Shown: positions 54,063-62,899, counted from the first letter of the stretch. The stretch is 64,000 nt of DNA from Prevotella melaninogenica (GCF_003609775.1 NZ_AP018049.1:1488001-1552000), one strand, 5' to 3'. The notes: generated by a model from the sequence alone, not told the origin. A program made the numbers and translations.

Positions 54063-54580
54063 CCTGAAATCACTTGCAAATATAAAAATGTCTATGCTGT
54101 CGGCAGCAGAAAGGTTTGTGCTGATGCTGCACGCAAGTATGGAGCAAATGAGATTATCGACTACCACAATGGTCCTATTGCCGAACAAGTGATGAAACTA
54201 ACTAAGGGACGTGGCGTTGATCGTATCGTCATTGCAGGCGGAACAGTTGATACCTTTGCAGAAGCTGTCACCATACTCAAACCGGGTGGAACTATCGGTA
54301 ATGTCAACTATCTCGGCTCTGGAGAAACGATTAATATCCCTCGTGTTGAGTGGGGTGTTGGTATGGGACACAAGACCATTAGAGGCGGATTGATGCCAGG
54401 TGGTCGTCTTCGTATGGAAAAGCTCGCCAAGTTGGTTACATCAGGTAGACTAAACCTATCACATCTTTTGACTCATCGCTTCAATGGCTTTGACACATGG
54501 AGGAATCACTTAACCTGATGAAAGACAAACCACGCGATCTCATCAAGCCAGTTGTGGTGATTGATAATAAATTATATTAA
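54063..54580 (+). pseudogene. Zinc-type alcohol dehydrogenase remnant
   Basis: Open reading starts in the Rossmann part (YAVGSRKVCADAARKYGANE near 54090) and continues through KGRGVDRIVIAGG to THRFNGFD at about 54500. There a one-base loss shifts the frame: the old frame ends at 54518, while the next frame gives MEESLNLMKDKPRDLIKPVV and stops near 54580, the true end of the family. The N-terminal 150 or more residues with the zinc ligands are missing. The gene is thus 5'-truncated and frameshifted. No intact copy is in the window. Confidence 0.8.
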
Positions 54581-54654
54581 ACTATCAATTTGTCATATAT
54601 TCTACTTGATATAAATCAATAATACATCATTTGCTTAAAAAACACATTGAAAAA

Positions 54655-54686
54655 GTTGCAAATATAAAAAATACTCTTTACCTTTG
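54655..54686 (+). promoter_or_regulatory. Promoter of the candidate small RNA
   Basis: GTTG (54655-54658), 20 bp, TACCTTTG (54679-54686). Confidence 0.6.
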
Positions 54687-54691
54687 CAACG

Positions 54692-54754
54692 TGTTTTTCA
54701 TAGTATTAGATTTAAGGTTAACAAAGGTTGGACTACAGCGGTAGTCCTTTTTTT
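54692..54754 (+). ncRNA. Candidate small RNA of about 60 nt
   Basis: Starts about 6 nt after a consensus -7 box and ends in a perfect terminator: GGACTAC-AGCG-GTAGTCC (54730-54747) plus seven T. The 38 nt between contain no ORF. Nothing coding follows for 390 bp, so it is not the leader of a gene. From memory, similar ATTAGATTTAAGGTTAAC leaders occur in other Bacteroidales, which cannot be checked here. Confidence 0.55.
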
Positions 54755-54923
54755 ATGTCTTTAAGTCTGATATTCCAAACATTTTATCGCTAAATATAGG
54801 CTTACAGAACTTATTAGTACAGCCCTACAAGCATCTTTCATAAAGCTACTTATTCGTATCTTATTATTATAATAACGACCAGCAAAAGCCATTTTTGCCA
54901 TCTCCAACCAGTGTGTTTACATT

Positions 54924-54985
54924 CAGCACATCTCGTGTTGATGCTTAGCACATATTGTGCGGAGGGTAAACACCAATGGTGCGGA
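54924..54985. repeat. GCACCAnTGGTGC palindrome group, locus 5
   Basis: CAGCACATCTCGTGTTG, TAGCACATATTGTGC and AACACCAATGGTGCGG, with start spacings of about 23 and 22 bp; inner bases vary but the dyad is kept. Confidence 0.65.
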
Positions 54986-55080
54986 ACACTTAACACACTG
55001 CAAGATGTGGCCAAACGGAAAGAAACTTGCTATGAAAATAAGGAATATGGGATTAAGACTCGGTAGAAAACATAAACATC

Positions 55081-55109
55081 TTGTTAATGGATTTTTTTCG
55101 TTATCTTTG
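55081..55109 (+). promoter_or_regulatory. Promoter of the WG-repeat gene
   Basis: TTG (55081-55083), 18 bp, TATCTTTG (55102-55109), 36 bp before the ATG. Confidence 0.55.
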
Positions 55110-55145
55110 CATCATAAACTTTAATATGAAAGAACTTGGCTAAAG

Positions 55146-56522
55146 ATGACAACTTTAAGAACATTTCTATCAATACTTTCCTTATTCTGTTGGGTAGCTG
55201 TAAAGGCGCAGATAGCTGTTGTCCTACCTAAATCCCTTTGGAAAATAAAAGAAGATAATAAAACTGGGAAACTTTCGGTTTACTCAGAAGATGGTAAATT
55301 GCTTTTAAATAATATTGACAGCATTAAACCCTTAAAAGGTCACATGTTTATTGTGACTAAAAACCATCTGAAAGGAATTTACGACATTCAAGGGAAGGAA
55401 TTAATACCTATAAAATACAACAAGATAGAACGTTTTGGCGATAGTTGGAGCTTTTTTTGGAAGGTATATCTGAATGGGCTACAAGGACTCTATACCTACG
55501 AAGGGAAGGAAATACTATCAGCAGAATACGAAAATATCTCCAGCATAGACAGAGGTTTTGGTAAAGCCGCTAATCTTATAGTAAAAGAAAAAAGTAAATA
55601 CGGCATGTTCAATGCCGAGGGCGAACGTCTGATAAAGTCAGAATACGATGACGTAAAATTTGCTAACGGCCATTATTACTTCCAAAAAGGTGAGAAAAAA
55701 GATTATCTGAAAAGAGACAAACAAACACTGTTAAAAGGTATCTCAATAAAAGGACAAATAATCAATTGGATAAAAGAAAATGGTAATTCCGAACGACTTT
55801 CTTATTTTATATTCGCAGATAATGAAGGTAAGTTTGGCTTACTGAATGAAGAAGACAGTGTACTGATAAAGCCGCAATATGAGTCTATGGATTCATACTA
55901 TAATATTTCGAGTGGTAAAACGGACTATCTTATCGTAAAACAAAACGCACGCTTTGGGGTTATCAACCTTTCAAACGAGGTTTTAATCCCATTAAAATAT
56001 AAATCGTTTTCTAAGATTTATATACGTGACCATATTGCTTTGGAAGACGAAAAGGGCTATATACTTTGCTCTTTGAAAGACAACAGTATCTTTCAATCGC
56101 TGCATTTCAACGATATAAGAGAAACAAGCGGTCCGTATGCAGTCATTGAAAAAGAAGGGAAAAAAGCCCTTCTAAACAAGCTAACACTCGACCTACTCTT
56201 CCCGTTTAAGTACGAAGACATTTCAATAGCGGTAGAAGATAGTCTTTATTGCGTAAAATTGAATGGCAAATATGGTATAGTTGACAAAGACGACAAAGTC
56301 GTTATACCATATATGTACGACAGCGAGCTGTACAAAGTGGGGGATAACAAGTTTGTGGTAAGCAAAGATAACAAATATGGCATCATCGACTTTAAGAATC
56401 AACTCGTCTTTGGCATGATTCCCCATCCTATCCTGGCTTACGATGATTATTTCCAAGTTATGGACATAAGCAGAAACAATCCAGAATACGACTGGAACTT
56501 TAAGGAAATAAAAAAGGAATAA
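55146..56522 (+). CDS. Secreted WG-repeat (beta-propeller-like) protein
   Basis: 458 residues with a signal peptide (FLSILSLFCWVAVKAQ). The rest consists of WG/KWG-type repeats of about 30-45 residues: SKYGMFNAEGERLIKSEYDDV, GKFGLLNEEDSVLIKPQYES, ARFGVINLSNEVLIPLKYKS, GKYGIVDKDDKVVIPYMYDS, NKYGIIDFKNQLVFGM, about eight to nine in all. These repeats are binding scaffolds of unknown partner. It is a single gene, convergent with pdxT with a shared terminator. Confidence 0.85.
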   Translation: MTTLRTFLSILSLFCWVAVKAQIAVVLPKSLWKIKEDNKTGKLSVYSEDGKLLLNNIDSIKPLKGHMFIVTKNHLKGIYDIQGKELIPIKYNKIERFGDSWSFFWKVYLNGLQGLYTYEGKEILSAEYENISSIDRGFGKAANLIVKEKSKYGMFNAEGERLIKSEYDDVKFANGHYYFQKGEKKDYLKRDKQTLLKGISIKGQIINWIKENGNSERLSYFIFADNEGKFGLLNEEDSVLIKPQYESMDSYYNISSGKTDYLIVKQNARFGVINLSNEVLIPLKYKSFSKIYIRDHIALEDEKGYILCSLKDNSIFQSLHFNDIRETSGPYAVIEKEGKKALLNKLTLDLLFPFKYEDISIAVEDSLYCVKLNGKYGIVDKDDKVVIPYMYDSELYKVGDNKFVVSKDNKYGIIDFKNQLVFGMIPHPILAYDDYFQVMDISRNNPEYDWNFKEIKKE

Positions 56523-56563
56523 CGAAAGTCTCCTCTCAAATTCATTAAAGCTACCAAAGAAAA

Positions 56564-56599
56564 GGCTGCCATAAGCATTTATAAATGTCTATGGCAGCC
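56564..56599. terminator. Bidirectional terminator between WG-repeat gene and pdxT
   Basis: GGCTGCCATA (56564-56573) and TATGGCAGCC (56590-56599) with an inner GCATTTATAAATGT stem; A-rich left flank, T-rich right flank. Confidence 0.8.
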
Positions 56600-56639
56600 T
56601 ATTTATTTTACGTTTGTTTTTACTTTTCTATCAAAAGTA

Positions 56640-57221
56640 TCACTTCACCATTTCCAAGAAGTATTCATGTACACGCGTATCACTATCCAATTCAGGATGA
56701 AAAGCAGTAACAAGCTGATTTCCTTGACGAGCAGCAACGATATGACCATCAACTTCTGAAAGTATTTCTACCTCTCCAGCCGCTTCCTTTATATAAGGTG
56801 CACGGATAAAAGTCATAGGAATATTGCCCTCAATTCCCTTAAAAGAAGCCTCCGTATGGAAACTACCCAACTGACGACCGTAGGCGTTACGAGCAGCTGT
56901 CATATTCATTGTACCTAATCGAGGAGGAACAGGAGCAGACGGACTATTCCCCTCTACCTCACGAGCAAGGAGTATCAAGCCGGCACAAGTACCAAAGACT
57001 GGCAACCCAGTTTCGATGGCTTCACGAATAGGTTCAAGCAGTCCAAGTTCGCGAAGGAGTTTTCCTTGCGTGGTACTCTCACCACCTGGGATTATCAATC
57101 CATCTTTCTCCTGCTGCCAATCCTCTAATCGACGCACCTCAAAGCATTCGACGCCCAACTTATTGAGCATCATCTCATGCTCTAAGAACGCTCCCTGCAG
57201 GGCAAGAACGGCAATTCTCAT
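56640..57221 (-). CDS. pdxT: Pyridoxal 5'-phosphate synthase, glutaminase subunit
   Basis: 193 residues. Class I glutaminase that supplies ammonia to PdxS. Start [29 protein letters not shown]; nucleophile Cys in [18 protein letters not shown]; His/Glu in [10 protein letters not shown] at the C-terminus. Overlaps the end of pdxS by 4 bp, so translation is coupled. The complex makes vitamin B6 by the DXP-independent route. Confidence 0.96.
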   Translation of the reverse strand: MRIAVLALQGAFLEHEMMLNKLGVECFEVRRLEDWQQEKDGLIIPGGESTTQGKLLRELGLLEPIREAIETGLPVFGTCAGLILLAREVEGNSPSAPVPPRLGTMNMTAARNAYGRQLGSFHTEASFKGIEGNIPMTFIRAPYIKEAAGEVEILSEVDGHIVAARQGNQLVTAFHPELDSDTRVHEYFLEMVK

Positions 57222-58090
57222 TGTCCGCGCTCAGCCATGAGCACTTCAATCTCATGCTCGTTGATACCAACCATAGCCTCACCCAAGTCTTCTGACAAGA
57301 GTGCCAACTCCTTAGGGTTATTATAGTTTGTAACCGCCTTAACGATAGCAGCAGCACGCTTAGCAGGGTCACCGCTCTTGAAGATACCAGAACCAACGAA
57401 GACACCCTCAGCACCGAGTTGCATCATCAACGCAGCATCGGCAGGAGTAGCCACACCACCAGCAGCGAAATTCACTACAGGAAGCTTACCATTCTCATGT
57501 ACATACTTCACGAGTTCGTATGGAGCCTGCAACTGCTTAGCAGCTTCAAAGAGTTCGTCCTCACGCTTGCTAACGAGTTCACGAATCTGACTCTGCATCA
57601 GACGCATGTGGCTAACAGCCTGCACAACATCACCTGTACCAGGCTCACCCTTCGTACGAATCATTGTTGCACCCTCTGCAATACGACGCAATGCTTCACT
57701 CAAATTACGCGCACCACATACGAATGGCACCTCAAACTGAGTCTTATCAATATGATAGATATTATCAGCAGGAGAAAGCACTTCGCTCTCATCAATGTAA
57801 TCAATCTCTATTGCCTGCAGAATCTGCGCCTCAGAGATATGGCCGATACGGCACTTTGCCATCACAGGGATGGTTACAGCCTCCTGAATACCTTTAATCA
57901 TCTTAGGGTCACTCATACGTGAAACGCCACCAGCTGCACGAATATCAGCAGGGATACGTTCCAATGCCATTACTGCACAAGCACCTGCAGCTTCAGCAAT
58001 ACGAGCCTGCTCTGGTGTTGTTACGTCCATGATTACACCGCCCTTCAACATCTGAGCGAGGTTGCGGTTTAGTTCTTGTCTATTTGTCAT
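57218..58090 (-). CDS. pdxS: Pyridoxal 5'-phosphate synthase, synthase subunit
   Basis: 290 residues, (beta/alpha)8 barrel that condenses ribose 5-phosphate, glyceraldehyde 3-phosphate and ammonia into PLP. Signature lines: [17 protein letters not shown] with the catalytic Asp, [20 protein letters not shown] with the Schiff-base Lys, the second Lys region [14 protein letters not shown], and [20 protein letters not shown]. Very conserved, full length. An 8-bp inverted repeat stands 32 bp before its start, and the likely regulator gene is upstream in the same direction. Confidence 0.97.
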   Translation of the reverse strand: MTNRQELNRNLAQMLKGGVIMDVTTPEQARIAEAAGACAVMALERIPADIRAAGGVSRMSDPKMIKGIQEAVTIPVMAKCRIGHISEAQILQAIEIDYIDESEVLSPADNIYHIDKTQFEVPFVCGARNLSEALRRIAEGATMIRTKGEPGTGDVVQAVSHMRLMQSQIRELVSKREDELFEAAKQLQAPYELVKYVHENGKLPVVNFAAGGVATPADAALMMQLGAEGVFVGSGIFKSGDPAKRAAAIVKAVTNYNNPKELALLSEDLGEAMVGINEHEIEVLMAERGQ

Positions 58091-58121
58091 ATTACTTTAA
58101 ATTTTTAGATTTCTACCATGC

Positions 58122-58141
58122 TACATTCACAAATGAATGTA
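58122..58141. promoter_or_regulatory. Candidate operator upstream of pdxS
   Basis: TACATTCA-CAAA-TGAATGTA, perfect 8-bp arms, 32-51 bp before the pdxS ATG. Candidate binding site for the AraC-type fusion protein encoded next to it. Confidence 0.5.
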
Positions 58142-58270
58142 CATAAAGAAGTTATATGTGTTAGTTAATATTAGAAAATCCCTTTAAAACGAGGAGAGAA
58201 GCGTAAGAACAATACATGGATTTATGAGCTTTAAAACCCAACATGCTGTCCCCTACTTTATCCCGTTAGG

Positions 58271-58302
58271 CACTCCCCTCCTTTGGAGGGGCTGGGGGAG
58301 GT
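58271..58302 (-). repeat. GC-rich hairpin element, copy 7
   Basis: Minus strand: ACCTCCCCCAGCCCCTCC-AAA-GGAGGGGAGTG, starting 5 bp after the stop of the ThiD-AraC gene; same orientation as that gene. Confidence 0.7.
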
Positions 58303-58306
58303 CCCC

Positions 58307-59284
58307 CTACGACCTTCTCCACTCACTTGGAGTCTGCCCCATCTGCTTTCTAAAGAACTTAGAGAACTGAGCTTGTGAGGCAAAGCCATGCTCGTATGCA
58401 ATCTCTTGTATTGTTTTCTGTGTCGTTCGAAGCTGACAGGCGAGGGCTTCTGCAAGCGTATGATCAATGATACACTTTGGTGATTTGCCAGATATACGAT
58501 GCGCCACCTGCGACAAATAACGTGGAGAAACATTCAGACAATCAGCATAAAAAGCTACATCACGATTAGTATGATAATGCTCTTGCACTGCTTCTAAAAA
58601 TTCATTGTATAGCTGACTACTTCGTCCACTGATATCACTCTTCCTTGCCACAAGCGTTCGTACATATTCCCGAGCATGTTGTAACGCCTCTTCCATTGGC
58701 TCATCTTGACTGAGATAGACTGCAAGTGCAGACGAAAAACTATTAGCAAGACCATGCTGCAAAGGGTCGTCCAACACAAACGAGCGGACTGTTCGACTCC
58801 CTTCTCCCTTCAATGAAGAGCAATCAAAGATTTTTTCTGCCTCTCCCTCACGCAAAATAACAAGCGAACAAAGTGGCAGCAATCGACAACGTATCTGCAT
58901 AATCACGTCATCTGTCATCAATCTGTCACCATTACTTGCCGTCACAATTGGGTCATATATAATATGATGAGGACGATACTTCAACAGTGCATCCACCACG
59001 ACAGCCAAGGTTTCTGTGGTTCTAATCATTCCCACCTTCACCGTGTCAGGCTGCATATCATTGATAATCGCCTCAATCTGTCCTCTAACAATCTCCGCAG
59101 GAAGGTCATAGAAAGCCTGAATACCCAAAGTATTCTGCACCGTGACAGACGTTACAGCCGACACAGCATAGCCTCCTAAGGTTGCTATCGTTCTGATATC
59201 AGCCTGCACACCAGAGCCACCAGTGCTATCTGAACCTGTTATTGTGAGAATTGTCTTCAACAGTTTAGGTTTATTGTTTTGCAT
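58307..59284 (-). CDS. Degenerate ThiD/PdxK-like kinase fused to AraC-type DNA-binding domain
   Basis: 325 residues from MQNNKPKLLK (frame open further upstream but without support). Residues 10-205 have the ThiD/pyridoxine kinase ribokinase-like fold: LTITGSDSTGGSGVQAD (ligand-binding), TVKVGMI, IIYDPIVTASNGDRLM. The GTGC anion-hole/catalytic motif is replaced by H-GLAN (178-181) and about 30 residues before it, including the KGGH strand, are missing, so kinase activity is unlikely. Residues 225-325 are an AraC HTH pair (CLNVSPRYLSQVAHRISGKS, TIQEIAYEHGFASQAQFSKF). It therefore looks like a transcription regulator sensing a pyrimidine or B6 vitamer; it stands directly upstream of pdxST. Confidence 0.85.
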   Translation of the reverse strand: MQNNKPKLLKTILTITGSDSTGGSGVQADIRTIATLGGYAVSAVTSVTVQNTLGIQAFYDLPAEIVRGQIEAIINDMQPDTVKVGMIRTTETLAVVVDALLKYRPHHIIYDPIVTASNGDRLMTDDVIMQIRCRLLPLCSLVILREGEAEKIFDCSSLKGEGSRTVRSFVLDDPLQHGLANSFSSALAVYLSQDEPMEEALQHAREYVRTLVARKSDISGRSSQLYNEFLEAVQEHYHTNRDVAFYADCLNVSPRYLSQVAHRISGKSPKCIIDHTLAEALACQLRTTQKTIQEIAYEHGFASQAQFSKFFRKQMGQTPSEWRRS

Positions 59285-59440
59285 ACAAAGTAAATTGAAA
59301 ATATTGAAACCTGCAAGAGTTATTCCTAAATTGACAAGAAAAACTACATTTCTGACTTTTATTAGGCTTATCAGTCTGATTAACCTTATTAGCCTTACAG
59401 CAATCAAAAAGCTTATAGACTCACATACATCAAAGGAATC

Positions 59441-59838
59441 TATCCACCCTATTATCATCCAATTTCATTGAAAACCTTTTCATTTTAAGACTTCGAAAAC
59501 ATGTAGATAAGGAATTGAAAAATCATTACATAATTTCAATTAAAACATCTGTAAATAATGGCAAAAACACATATAAGAAGCAGGTTCGCAACCAACAGTA
59601 AATCAATTAGTTATAAAATGGTATAAGAAAAGGTGCTTAATTGGACTTCAAAAGGGCGTTAATAAGGGTCTTAAAGGGCACCTTTTGCAAGCCAAAAGGG
59701 CGTCTTTTAGAAGCCCAAAGAGCATGTATTGGTTTTGAACTACACGAAAATAGTTTACAAACTTCAAGTAATAAGGGAATAAGTTGTTTGTGAAGACAGA
59801 TAGACTTCGTACCTAATGACATTTATCATGTAGTTTAT
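59441..59838. repeat. Dispersed 400-bp repeat with 22-bp iterons, copy 2
   Basis: Same order and orientation as 37805-38216. The five motifs: GAAAAGGTG 59627, CAAAAGGGC 59649, TTAAAGGGC 59671, CAAAAGGGC 59693, CCAAAGAGC 59715, again exactly 22 bp apart. Ends TTTATCATGTAGTTTA. Confidence 0.8.
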
Positions 59839-59841
59839 CCC

Positions 59842-59985
59842 CCTTTATAAAACCATCTTATTGGAGCTAATTATACCGGTGTTGGGTGATGGGTGTTGGG
59901 TGTTGGGGGATGGTTATTGGGTGTTGGGGGATGGTTATTGGGTGTTGAGCCTTTATAAAACAATCTTATTGGAGGAAATCATACC
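59842..59985. repeat. GGGTGTTG minisatellite between 36-bp direct repeats
   Basis: The left flank (CCTTTATAAAACCATCTTAT... to TTATACC, 59842-59877) and the right flank (CCTTTATAAAACAATCTTAT... to CATACC, 59950-59985) are near-identical. Between them GGGTGTTGGG and GGGGGATGGTTATT alternate; the reverse complement is the AACACCC repeat of 3565 and 8698. Confidence 0.75.
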
Positions 59986-60064
59986 ATGTATGTGGATGAA
60001 TCTCATTCTATAAACAATCTACGTATTTAACGGAAGAACCTTCACAATACCTACTATTCGGTAT

Positions 60065-60104
60065 TGACACGTTTATAAAAAAAACATAACTTTGCAAAGT
60101 TATT
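60065..60104 (+). promoter_or_regulatory. Promoter with overlapping 18-bp palindrome, TonB receptor gene
   Basis: TTG (60065-60067), 20 bp, TAACTTTG (60088-60095). The -7 box lies within ATAACTTTGCAAAGTTAT (60087-60104), a perfect palindrome placed where a repressor would block RNA polymerase. ATG 22 bp later. Confidence 0.6.
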
Positions 60105-60125
60105 TACAAACCATATAATAACATA

Positions 60126-62591
60126 ATGAAGAAATATTTACTAATCTTGACCGCCATGTTATGCTCTCTTGTATCCATGGCACAAAACACCGACGCAATG
60201 CTCTTCGGTGACGTAAAGGCAAAAGAAGGTGGACAACACCTCTCTCATGCTAAAATCCAAGTAAAAGGTACGAACCTTAAAACACAGTGTGATGCTACTG
60301 GACACTTCAAATTAAGTAATCTTCCTGTTGGAAAGCAGGTTATCATAGCTACACTCGCTGGTTATCAGCAGCAGGAAAAAGAGGTAGACATGGTTAATAA
60401 TAAAGGTTCTGAGGTCTACTTTGAACTGGAAAAAGACCCATTGGAGTTGAGTCAGGTCGTTGTAACTGGTACTCGTACCAGCCACTTTGTAAAGGATGTA
60501 CCTATCCGTACAGAGGTTCTTACATCACAAGCTATCACTAAGAAGAACGCCCAAAACTTATACGAAGCACTTGAAGGTGTACCAGGTATTCGCGTAGAAC
60601 AGCAGTGCCAGTTCTGTAACTTCTCTGAAGTACGCATGCAAGGCTTGGGTGCTGAGCACACACAGGTACTCATTGATGGTGAGCCTATCTACTCTGGTCT
60701 TGCTGGTGTTTACGGTCTTCAGCAGATTGGAACCAATGATATCGACCGCCTTGAGGTGGTTAAGGGTGCTGGTTCTGCCCTCTATGGAAGTAGTGCCGTT
60801 GCTGGTGCTATCAACATTATCTCAAAGGAACCAACCTTTGAGCCATCTGTTAATGGTGATATTCAGTTTGGAAACTTTGGTTTCAAGAGCTATAAGGGTT
60901 CTGGATCTATGCGTTATAACAACATCGGTCTGAGTGTATTCGCACAGCGTACACAGATGGATGCTATCGACCGCACACAGAATGGTCTTACACGTAAGGA
61001 AGTAAAGAACAAGGATGGCATCTCTGATCGTGTAGACGAGACGATGAACAACCTTGGTTTTAGCCTTTACTTCTATCAGCCTTTTGCTAAGAACGATAAA
61101 CTCGTACTGCGTGGTAAGGCGATTGATGAGCACCGTTTCGGTGGTGTCATGACAAACGATCAATATCTGAACCCATACACTGATGGTACTGAGGACATCC
61201 GTACCAACCGTCTTTCAGCTGACCTCGCTTACACCTTGCCTATCGGTAAGCACTCAGAACTGAACCTCACAACTGCTTACGTATATCACAAACGTCAAGC
61301 AACAAACGATACCTTCCTCCATGATTATATGGATTCTCACAAGGATCCAGCACATCCAGATGAGGACGGTGCAGAACCTGACGTTTCTATCATGCGCCCA
61401 TACATTGCTAAGGAGAATACGGTGACACCATCGCTCACCTTCACTTCAATCCTTGGTAACCACACATTGCTTGGTGGTGTACAGGGTTATTTCACTCGTT
61501 TGCGTGAGACTGGACTCTATGTTATTTCTGCTGAGGACGAGAAAACAAGTCCTTACTATGGCGTTCCTTACACTTCTATCGGTAAGAAGCATGCTAACGA
61601 ACTTGGTTTCTTCGTACAGGATGAGTGGAATGTAACACCAAAGTTGACCGTTGTACCAGGTATCCGCATCGATTCACATAGCTCTGGTGAGGAGTACACA
61701 ACCAGCGTAAAGGTTTCAGACAGCGCCTTCCCAACAACAAAGTTCAGCAAAACAACAGTTAATCCACGTATTGCTATCAAATATGAATTGACTCCTTCTC
61801 TCGTACTTCGTGCCAATGTAGGTACTGGTTTCCGTGCACCTTACGGATTCTCTGAGGACCTCCACCTCTGTAGTGGTTCGCCACGTGTGTGGAAATCATC
61901 TAACCTCAAGGGCGAGCGTGCTATCAGCTATAACCTCTCTGCAGACTACTATGCAAAGAAGTATCAGTTCAGCATCAACCTCTTCCGTACCAACTTGAAG
62001 GATAAGATTCAGTTCTCTCCTGCAGACGATGAGGTTAAGAAGTTCGGTTACTCTTACCAGTGGGAGAATGTTGACGATGCTTACGTACAGGGTGTAGAAT
62101 TAGGTGCAAAGGCAAACCTCTTCCGTAACTTCAATGCTGGTATTAACTGGACCTTCAATCAAGGTAAGTTCAAGCACGAGCGTGCCGACTGGTCAGACCC
62201 TAACGATGAGACTGTAAAGGAGTTCCCACAGCGTTTGCAGTATGCGAAAGACAGCCGTAACGTTTCTCGTTTCCCAGCAATGACTGGCGATATCGACCTC
62301 GATTATACTCCTGGCACATGGAGTTTCTCTCTCACAAGTTCATTGCAGGGAAGAATGTACATCGACTACAACTCTGAGGACGATGGTGCAACATCAAAGA
62401 TTAAGAAGACAAACACCTTCATGCTCTTCAACTGCCGCGCTGCAAAGCGTTTTGGTTCATGTACTGTTTATGCAGGTGCTAAGAATATCTTCAGCTATAT
62501 TCAGGACGAGAAACACACAGACGACGCAGCCTTCATGTATGCTCCAGTATATGGTGCAACATGGTATGTAGGTCTCAGCGTTAAACTATAA
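60126..62591 (+). CDS. TonB-dependent receptor with carboxypeptidase-like N-terminal domain
   Basis: 821 residues; signal peptide to SMAQ (20). CarboxypepD-regulatory-like domain at 25-100 (HLSHAKIQVKGTNLKTQC, LPVGKQVIIATLAGY), then plug (VVVTGTRTSHFVKDVP, IDRLEVVKGAGSALYGSSAV, AGAINIISKEP) and barrel (FVQDEWNVTPKLTVVPGIRID) ending WYVGLSVKL. It is not a SusC type and no SusD is near. The plug has an unusual C161-Q-F-C164 pair (EQQCQFCNFSEVRMQGLG), seen in receptors for small cofactors or metals as far as I recall; the substrate is open. Single gene with terminator. Confidence 0.9.
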   Translation: MKKYLLILTAMLCSLVSMAQNTDAMLFGDVKAKEGGQHLSHAKIQVKGTNLKTQCDATGHFKLSNLPVGKQVIIATLAGYQQQEKEVDMVNNKGSEVYFELEKDPLELSQVVVTGTRTSHFVKDVPIRTEVLTSQAITKKNAQNLYEALEGVPGIRVEQQCQFCNFSEVRMQGLGAEHTQVLIDGEPIYSGLAGVYGLQQIGTNDIDRLEVVKGAGSALYGSSAVAGAINIISKEPTFEPSVNGDIQFGNFGFKSYKGSGSMRYNNIGLSVFAQRTQMDAIDRTQNGLTRKEVKNKDGISDRVDETMNNLGFSLYFYQPFAKNDKLVLRGKAIDEHRFGGVMTNDQYLNPYTDGTEDIRTNRLSADLAYTLPIGKHSELNLTTAYVYHKRQATNDTFLHDYMDSHKDPAHPDEDGAEPDVSIMRPYIAKENTVTPSLTFTSILGNHTLLGGVQGYFTRLRETGLYVISAEDEKTSPYYGVPYTSIGKKHANELGFFVQDEWNVTPKLTVVPGIRIDSHSSGEEYTTSVKVSDSAFPTTKFSKTTVNPRIAIKYELTPSLVLRANVGTGFRAPYGFSEDLHLCSGSPRVWKSSNLKGERAISYNLSADYYAKKYQFSINLFRTNLKDKIQFSPADDEVKKFGYSYQWENVDDAYVQGVELGAKANLFRNFNAGINWTFNQGKFKHERADWSDPNDETVKEFPQRLQYAKDSRNVSRFPAMTGDIDLDYTPGTWSFSLTSSLQGRMYIDYNSEDDGATSKIKKTNTFMLFNCRAAKRFGSCTVYAGAKNIFSYIQDEKHTDDAAFMYAPVYGATWYVGLSVKL

Positions 62592-62626
62592 GACACTCTC
62601 TGAATTATTTTATTGAAACTTAGGTC

Positions 62627-62667
62627 GCAGTCGCATTGCCCCACTGGTAATGCGGCTGCTTTGTTTT
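62627..62667 (+). terminator. Terminator of the TonB receptor gene
   Basis: GCAGTCGCATT (62627-62637) and AATGCGGCTGC (62649-62659), one G-U pair, then TTTGTTTT. Confidence 0.8.
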
Positions 62668-62789
62668 ATACAACTAAGTACAAAATGAAAACAAGCAAAC
62701 CACCATGCGATAAATTTTGCTTTCAAACAAAAAACAAGAACTTACTGAACTTTTTGAGATAGAATTAGACTCACCTTTTTCTACTATTT

Positions 62790-62821
62790 TTTGCTCTTTC
62801 CAATACAAATCAGTACATTTG
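62790..62821 (+). promoter_or_regulatory. Promoter of the SPFH gene
   Basis: TTTG (62790-62793), 20 bp, TACATTTG (62814-62821), 78 bp before the ATG. Confidence 0.65.
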
Positions 62822-62899
62822 CATATTAAAATAAAGGTAGACACCACAACTAATTGTACAGCAATTATTAAACAAATTTGAAAAAGAAACAATAAAGCT

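Larger units (their letters stand above)
54581..55145. other. Spacer with candidate small RNA and palindromes
   Basis: No protein gene seen. Contains the promoter-hairpin unit at 54655-54754, palindromes of the GCACCAnTGGTGC family at 54924-54985, and the promoter of the WG-repeat gene. Confidence 0.6.
59285..60125. other. Spacer between ThiD-AraC and TonB receptor genes
   Basis: No gene. From left: TTAGNCTTATTAG-type simple sequence (59360-59400), the second 400-bp iteron repeat (59441-59838), a GGGTGTTG minisatellite flanked by a 36-bp direct repeat (59842-59985), then the promoter of the TonB receptor. Confidence 0.7.

Noticed and set aside
54189-54518. Functional 109-residue dehydrogenase
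   Set aside because: Lacks the catalytic zinc domain and is frameshifted at the C-terminus; homology continues upstream of the supposed start.
59637-59822. Small minus-strand ORF in the second repeat copy
   Set aside because: It lies fully inside the non-coding repeat and has no counterpart in copy 1.
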